A stretch of DNA of 29,653 bases from UBA3775 sp964572955. GTDB lineage: Bacteria > Bacillota > Clostridia > Lachnospirales > Lachnospiraceae. The stretch is from contig CAZNGY010000023.1 in assembly GCA_964572955.1 (NCBI GenBank), forward strand, positions 1-29,653, read 5' to 3'. The notes under the pieces were generated by a model, which was not told where the DNA came from, ran no database searches, and worked only from the letters and a program-made list of their open reading frames with translations. How positions within the stretch are numbered: position 1 is the first letter of the stretch; each line of letters starts with the position of its first letter. Below, piece by piece: positions 26,094 through 29,653 of this stretch. The position numbers and the translations under genes were made by a program.

Positions 26094-27329
26094 CTAATTC
26101 ACTTCATTATAATTTCTCAATCTTCTTATATTTATTTCACCCTGCTCAAATTCATCCAGGTTCATCACTCCAAGACAATAACTTCCGTCTTCCTCCATGT
26201 AATCAACATATACAGTATTGCCGCATATAACACGTAGAGCAGGAGACCCCTCCAAAGGTAATCTGAATAACTCCTTATTTTTACCATCCTTTATGCAATA
26301 TCCTATTTTGTATTCATCACTGCTGTCTTCAACCACATAATACAAAGTCTCACCATGCTTTTTCACTCCGCCCAAAAACATTTCTATTTCTATATCACCT
26401 TCTGTGTCAAATTCTTTTGTCTTTCCGGTTTTTTTATCGTATTCAAAAAAACTTCCATTGGACAAATAATAAGCATTTCCATCCAGCATTTCAAGGTAAT
26501 TTACATGGTCAAACTTTTTTATAAGAGAAACTTCTTCCTTTGAAATATCATAGCAGTATATTGCGTATTGCATATTCTCGTAAAAGAATTCTTCCAGGTC
26601 AGTTCCATTAAACAAGCCTTCGTTATACTTTTCCTCCGAGATACCCTCAAAACATGTAATAAGATAATAAACATTTCCATCTTCGTAACACATCGATGAA
26701 AGTCCCGGATAATTTTGGGATATCTTGTCTGCCTTATAAACCTTATAATCTTTAAGATCAATTACAAAAACACCTACACTGCTCTCATCAACTACAGTTC
26801 CATCCTCTTTCATTTCAGATGAATTTTGATAGGCTCCTATAACATAATTATCCCTGTATAAAACGAAACTGATATAATTAACGCCTTCTATTTCAGCTAC
26901 TATTTTTCGATTCTCACCATTTGAATCCATTTCATAAAGATACTGAGTTCCAAAATTCTCTTCCGTCATGTTTCCGATAGAATACAAATGTTCATTATAG
27001 ATCACTGTTCCTGATGACATTCCCCAGAAAACCGCCGGACATGTTGGGTTCGGATTAGTAATTGAATATGGCTCATGTGTACAATTGGGTTTGTCACAAT
27101 AAACTATGTCATTTCCAGTATCAGTATCAATAAGATGTAATATTCTTAAATTATCAAAGTACAAAACTGTATTTTCAGAGTAATTACACTGTGGGTCTAC
27201 ACTGTCATAAAAATATTGCTCATTATTATAACTTTTTTCGTTACCGAGATCTTTTTGATTATATCTTAAAAAAAACAAACATATAATAAGTGCTGCAGCT
27301 ATGATTATGGCCAAGCGAATTTTCTTCAT
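26094..27329 (-). CDS. Membrane-anchored beta-propeller-like protein (DUF5050-like), copy 2
   Basis: A 411-residue paralogue of the gene at 24394, alike along the whole length, including the YFYDSVDPQCNYSENTVLYF block and the YCDKPNCTHE motif. It has one N-terminal membrane helix. The ATG at 27329 matches the start of copy 1 and has GGGG 8 nt upstream; upstream TTG and ATG codons are less likely. Its end reads NYNEVN where copy 1 ends NYNE. The sequence there (ATGAAGTGA) corresponds to the solute-binding start codon overlap in copy 1, so the duplicated segment reached into that gene. Confidence 0.75.
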   Translation of the reverse strand: MKKIRLAIIIAAALIICLFFLRYNQKDLGNEKSYNNEQYFYDSVDPQCNYSENTVLYFDNLRILHLIDTDTGNDIVYCDKPNCTHEPYSITNPNPTCPAVFWGMSSGTVIYNEHLYSIGNMTEENFGTQYLYEMDSNGENRKIVAEIEGVNYISFVLYRDNYVIGAYQNSSEMKEDGTVVDESSVGVFVIDLKDYKVYKADKISQNYPGLSSMCYEDGNVYYLITCFEGISEEKYNEGLFNGTDLEEFFYENMQYAIYCYDISKEEVSLIKKFDHVNYLEMLDGNAYYLSNGSFFEYDKKTGKTKEFDTEGDIEIEMFLGGVKKHGETLYYVVEDSSDEYKIGYCIKDGKNKELFRLPLEGSPALRVICGNTVYVDYMEEDGSYCLGVMNLDEFEQGEINIRRLRNYNEVN

Positions 27330-27350
27330 TAACATTACCCCATGCAAAAA

Positions 27351-27569
27351 TCAATATGTCGCCGATGTCGTTGCCGTCTATTTCTGTAGATGCATATGCA
27401 TTTGTCCTCTCAATACAAGATGATCCACTTGTTTTATAATCTTCCCCGACTCATACGTTGCGGCAAATGCTGATACCCCCATAGTACCTGCCATGACAAA
27501 AACAATCGTGGCTGTTGATAGTATTCTTCTCAAGCTTTTTTTAACATTTTTTCCTCCTTTTTCAGACAT
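27351..27569 (-). pseudogene. Decayed copy of the small secreted protein gene
   Basis: It encodes a good signal peptide (KKSLRRILSTATIVFVMAGT then MGVSAFA) but little else. Compared with the intact copy at 25632: the ATG at 27547, correctly placed after GGAGG, enters a run of seven A in the wrong frame; the mature region continues as DYKTSGSS and AYAST in a shifted frame; most of the centre is deleted; and the Trp codon in KWTATTSAVY is TAG, leaving K-stop-TATTSATY. An ORF of 63 codons can be read from an ATG at 27569 without a ribosome site. It is the first gene after the AgrA-box promoter. Confidence 0.75.
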
Positions 27570-27593
27570 ATATGCCTTTTAATTTGTGAACTT

Positions 27594-27663
27594 ATTATAT
27601 CATAAATATATCCAATTTCATACGAATTGTAAAAATTTACAGGATTTTTGTAAGAATTTACAG
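27594..27663 (-). promoter_or_regulatory. Operon promoter with paired AgrA (LytTR) direct repeats
   Basis: The direct repeats start at 27627 (TTGTAAAAATTTACAG) and 27648 (TTGTAAGAATTTACAG), a 21-bp step. Exactly 22 bp downstream on the minus strand is TATGAT (27599-27604), overlapped by TATAAT (27594-27599). No good -35 exists, as expected for an activated promoter. Repeat sequence, period and distance match the agrDB promoter. Confidence 0.75.
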
Positions 27664-27693
27664 TTTTTCCCTTCGTCTTTGAATCTGACATCA

Positions 27694-28593
27694 TTATTTA
27701 TTGTATCTTTCTCTTTCATCTCCAAAGAAGAAAACCGCAACAGTTCCCGGTCCGCAATGTGATGCAATGATTGTTCCTATATTGCAGATTTTTATATTTC
27801 CTTTAATATGCGGAAACTTTTCCATCAATGCACTTTTTGTCTCTTCTGCCTCTTCAAGGCAATCAGAATGACATATCCAGCATTTTCCTGAATAATTAAC
27901 TCCATCAAGCACATGTTTTTCCATTGTTTCCAGTGTTTTACGTATAGCCTTCTTTTTTCCTCTCACCTTATCATAAGCAATTATATGTCCGGTATCATCC
28001 AAACGCATAATAGGGCATATGTTCAGAATTGTTCCCAATGTTGCTGCACTTCCTGAAATTCTACCGCTGCGACGATAATATTTCAAATCTGTAGAAAAGA
28101 ACTGATGATGCACCTTTTTACGATTTTCCATCAGCCAGTTATAAATATCCTCAATTGATGAACCGCTGTCTCTCATATCTGCTGCTTCATCAAGCAGTAA
28201 TCCATATCCTGTGGAACTGCAGAGTGAATCTACCACCAGTAATTTACGTTCAGGGTATTTCTTTCTTAATAATTCAGCCGCTTTCATTGCATTTGCCACT
28301 GATCCGGTCATCCCTGAGCCAAAAGCAACATGAAGTAAATTTCCTTTTTCTAACAGTTCTTCAAAGTACTCTTCATACCGATACTCATTTAGCTGTGACG
28401 TTGACGGAATTTCCCCTTCATTCAAAAATCCATAAAACATCTCCAATGTATCAGGATTTCTTTCCATATCATCAGGATATATTTCCTCTCCAACCGTATA
28501 AGAATAAAACAGTACACTTATGCTGCGTCCGTTAACATAATCAAAAGGCAAATCAACAGTTGATTCACAGGATAAAATAAATTTAGACTCCAT
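27694..28593 (-). CDS. DegV family fatty-acid-binding protein
   Basis: A 299-residue FakB-like protein that should bind a fatty acid and present it to the FakA kinase for phospholipid synthesis. The N-terminal SCESTVDLP, the GSGMTGS loop, VVDSLCSSTGYGLL, and YYRRSGRISG followed by CPIMRLDDTGHI are typical DegV blocks. A start five codons earlier (28608) overlaps the Shine-Dalgarno; at 28593 GGAGG is 8 nt upstream. No clear terminator separates it from the AgrA-box promoter, so some read-through into the operon is possible. Confidence 0.92.
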   Translation of the reverse strand: MESKFILSCESTVDLPFDYVNGRSISVLFYSYTVGEEIYPDDMERNPDTLEMFYGFLNEGEIPSTSQLNEYRYEEYFEELLEKGNLLHVAFGSGMTGSVANAMKAAELLRKKYPERKLLVVDSLCSSTGYGLLLDEAADMRDSGSSIEDIYNWLMENRKKVHHQFFSTDLKYYRRSGRISGSAATLGTILNICPIMRLDDTGHIIAYDKVRGKKKAIRKTLETMEKHVLDGVNYSGKCWICHSDCLEEAEETKSALMEKFPHIKGNIKICNIGTIIASHCGPGTVAVFFFGDERERYNK

Positions 28594-28656
28594 TTTAATT
28601 TCCTCCATATACTTTTATCTAAAATTCTATAAAAAGTACTAAAAAATAAAATTGAC

Positions 28657-28699
28657 AAAAAAGGCAGTTTCTGCAAAATTTGCATAAACTGCCTTTTTT
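28657..28699 (-). terminator. Terminator after the TetR gene
   Basis: GGCAGTTT (28663-28670) pairs with AAACTGCC (28686-28693) around a TGCAAA/TTTGCA inner stem. It is flanked by A and T runs, so it could work on both strands. Confidence 0.8.
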
Positions 28700-28731
28700 C
28701 CTCAATTTTCGCACGAAAACGAAAATCTGTA

Positions 28732-29295
28732 CTAATTCTGTATTTTCTTATGTTTTTCTATAGCACGTCTAATGTTTTCCTCAAAAAACAAACTTGTCTT
28801 TTCTATTCCTGCTTCAACATCACCGGACATGCCGTTTCTTAGAAATTTTATAAAATACCCGATAAAAGCATATCCGTTATATTCCGCAATTTCATGTATT
28901 TCTGTCTCTGAAATACCTATATCTCCAATTTCCCTGACAACAATACAATTAAATATTTCATCAGCTGATTCATATATACATCTTTCTATATGCTCAGCTG
29001 AAAGCGAATCGATAAGATGATATACAATGTCTGAATGCATTCTTAAATCACCCAAAGCTATCCTGATAACATCTTTCCATGTTTTTTCTTCAGAGATCAT
29101 GTTCAGATAATTCTCTCTTTTAATACGAATCCAAACATCAAGAAGGTCATATATATCCTGAAAATGATAATAGAACGTGTTTGGACTTATCTCGCATTTT
29201 GCTACAATGGCTGATACCGTTATTTTTTCAAAAGGTGTTTTTTCCAGCATTTCCTGAAAAGTTTGAATAATTGCCTTTTTTGTAAACTGAGCCAT
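28732..29295 (-). CDS. TetR/AcrR family transcriptional regulator
   Basis: A 187-residue repressor. The helix-turn-helix is in KITVSAIVAKCEISPNTFYYHFQDIYDLL (about 24-52). The C-terminal half is the ligand and dimer domain, similar in style to the DhaS group. It lies upstream of the DegV gene in the same direction, but a terminator separates them. I saw no clear inverted-repeat operator. Target genes are unknown; fatty-acid control of DegV is a guess. Confidence 0.88.
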   Translation of the reverse strand: MAQFTKKAIIQTFQEMLEKTPFEKITVSAIVAKCEISPNTFYYHFQDIYDLLDVWIRIKRENYLNMISEEKTWKDVIRIALGDLRMHSDIVYHLIDSLSAEHIERCIYESADEIFNCIVVREIGDIGISETEIHEIAEYNGYAFIGYFIKFLRNGMSGDVEAGIEKTSLFFEENIRRAIEKHKKIQN

Positions 29296-29510
29296 CGCTT
29301 CCTCCTAAAACATCTCTTGTGTTCTAAATATCAGGCTTTAAACACCTGTATATAATCTTTGGCATATAATTTTATAAATTATACAGATAATGATTACCGT
29401 TCAAATCTTTTACCGTATCTTTCTGTCATTTTCATCTGAATCTTTCATCCATTTACAGCCTAAAATTTAATACCTATCGAACAATTACAGCTTAAAATTT
29501 CTGTCAAAGA
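29296..29510. other. Intergenic upstream of the TetR gene
   Basis: AT-rich, no gene seen. TTACAGCCTAAAATTT (29453-29468) recurs with one mismatch at 29485-29500, a 32-bp step. Confidence 0.45.
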
Positions 29511-29546
29511 GAAAAACAGCCATCTGCATAATTGCAAATGGCTGTT
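29511..29546 (-). terminator. Terminator of tuf
   Basis: AACAGCCAT (29515-29523) pairs with ATGGCTGTT (29538-29546). On the minus strand it is followed by a run of five T, about 45 nt past the tuf stop. Confidence 0.85.
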
Positions 29547-29589
29547 CATTACACATTATAATGTGTTTATCTCATTGCTTGCGCTTAGA

Positions 29590-29653
29590 TTATTCAATAA
29601 TCTTAACAACCTTACCTGAACCTACTGTTCTACCACCTTCACGGATAGCGAAA
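29590..29653 (-). CDS. tuf: Elongation factor Tu, C-terminal 20 residues (5' end outside window)
   Basis: The minus strand encodes FAIREGGRTVGSGKVVKIIE and stops at 29590-29592. This is the conserved C-terminus of EF-Tu, the GTPase that brings aminoacyl-tRNA to the ribosome. The rest of the gene lies beyond the right edge. A terminator follows. Confidence 0.95.
   Translation of the reverse strand, partial: FAIREGGRTVGSGKVVKIIE

Noticed and set aside
26519..26761. Pair of similar 80-codon ORFs here and at 24807-25049
   Set aside because: Their similarity follows from the duplicated propeller-like genes in which they lie out of frame.

Overview
The window looks like chromosome of a low-GC, Gram-positive, gut-type Clostridia, most likely Lachnospiraceae. 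The reasons are an AT-rich sequence with strong Shine-Dalgarno sites, an HPr/Crh-like protein, a DegV protein, a clostridial-type agr locus, a cell-wall-anchored polysaccharide esterase, a GH43 glycosidase, and an EF-Tu gene at the right edge. Species cannot be fixed by eye.

Layout, left to right. (1) 1-4928, all minus: an RlmD-type rRNA methyltransferase cut by the left edge, mscL with its own promoter and terminator, and a two-gene unit of a membrane diguanylate-cyclase-like protein plus an intracellular GH43 glycosidase. (2) 5076-5979: no protein gene. A near-consensus promoter and a 12-bp-stem terminator, both on the minus strand, bracket about 870 nt that holds at least ten degenerate copies of a 24-29 nt core, mostly spaced about 52-56 nt. 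I read this as a tandem-repeat noncoding RNA. (3) 6051-8711: a small unknown protein, a Crh-like protein with Ser46 but no His15 and a long leader, truA, and a small SGNH hydrolase preceded by an overlapping 19-codon upstream ORF. (4) 8938-16507: a 1611-residue secreted, sortase-anchored protein with two SGNH esterase domains, a MATE efflux protein, and a divergent LysR regulator with two matching operators. (5) 16905-19854: an agr quorum-sensing locus. agrD (missed by length-limited ORF calling) overlaps agrB; both diverge from agrA-agrC. (6) 19980-27569, minus: a tightly packed operon of a small Sec-secreted protein, membrane-anchored beta-propeller-like proteins, a membrane-anchored solute-binding protein, an ABC ATPase and a tandem ABC-2 permease. 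Its first module is a tandem duplicate whose small-protein gene has decayed. (7) 27694-29653, minus: a DegV fatty-acid-binding protein, a TetR regulator and the 3' end of tuf.

The main linking result is that the agrDB promoter and the promoter of operon (6) carry the same bipartite element: two direct repeats with a 21-bp period, placed exactly 22 bp upstream of TATGAT. This is the layout expected for a LytTR-type AgrA regulator. It makes the secreted-protein/ABC operon a likely direct target of the neighbouring quorum sensor. The second main result is the tandem-repeat RNA at 5076-5944.
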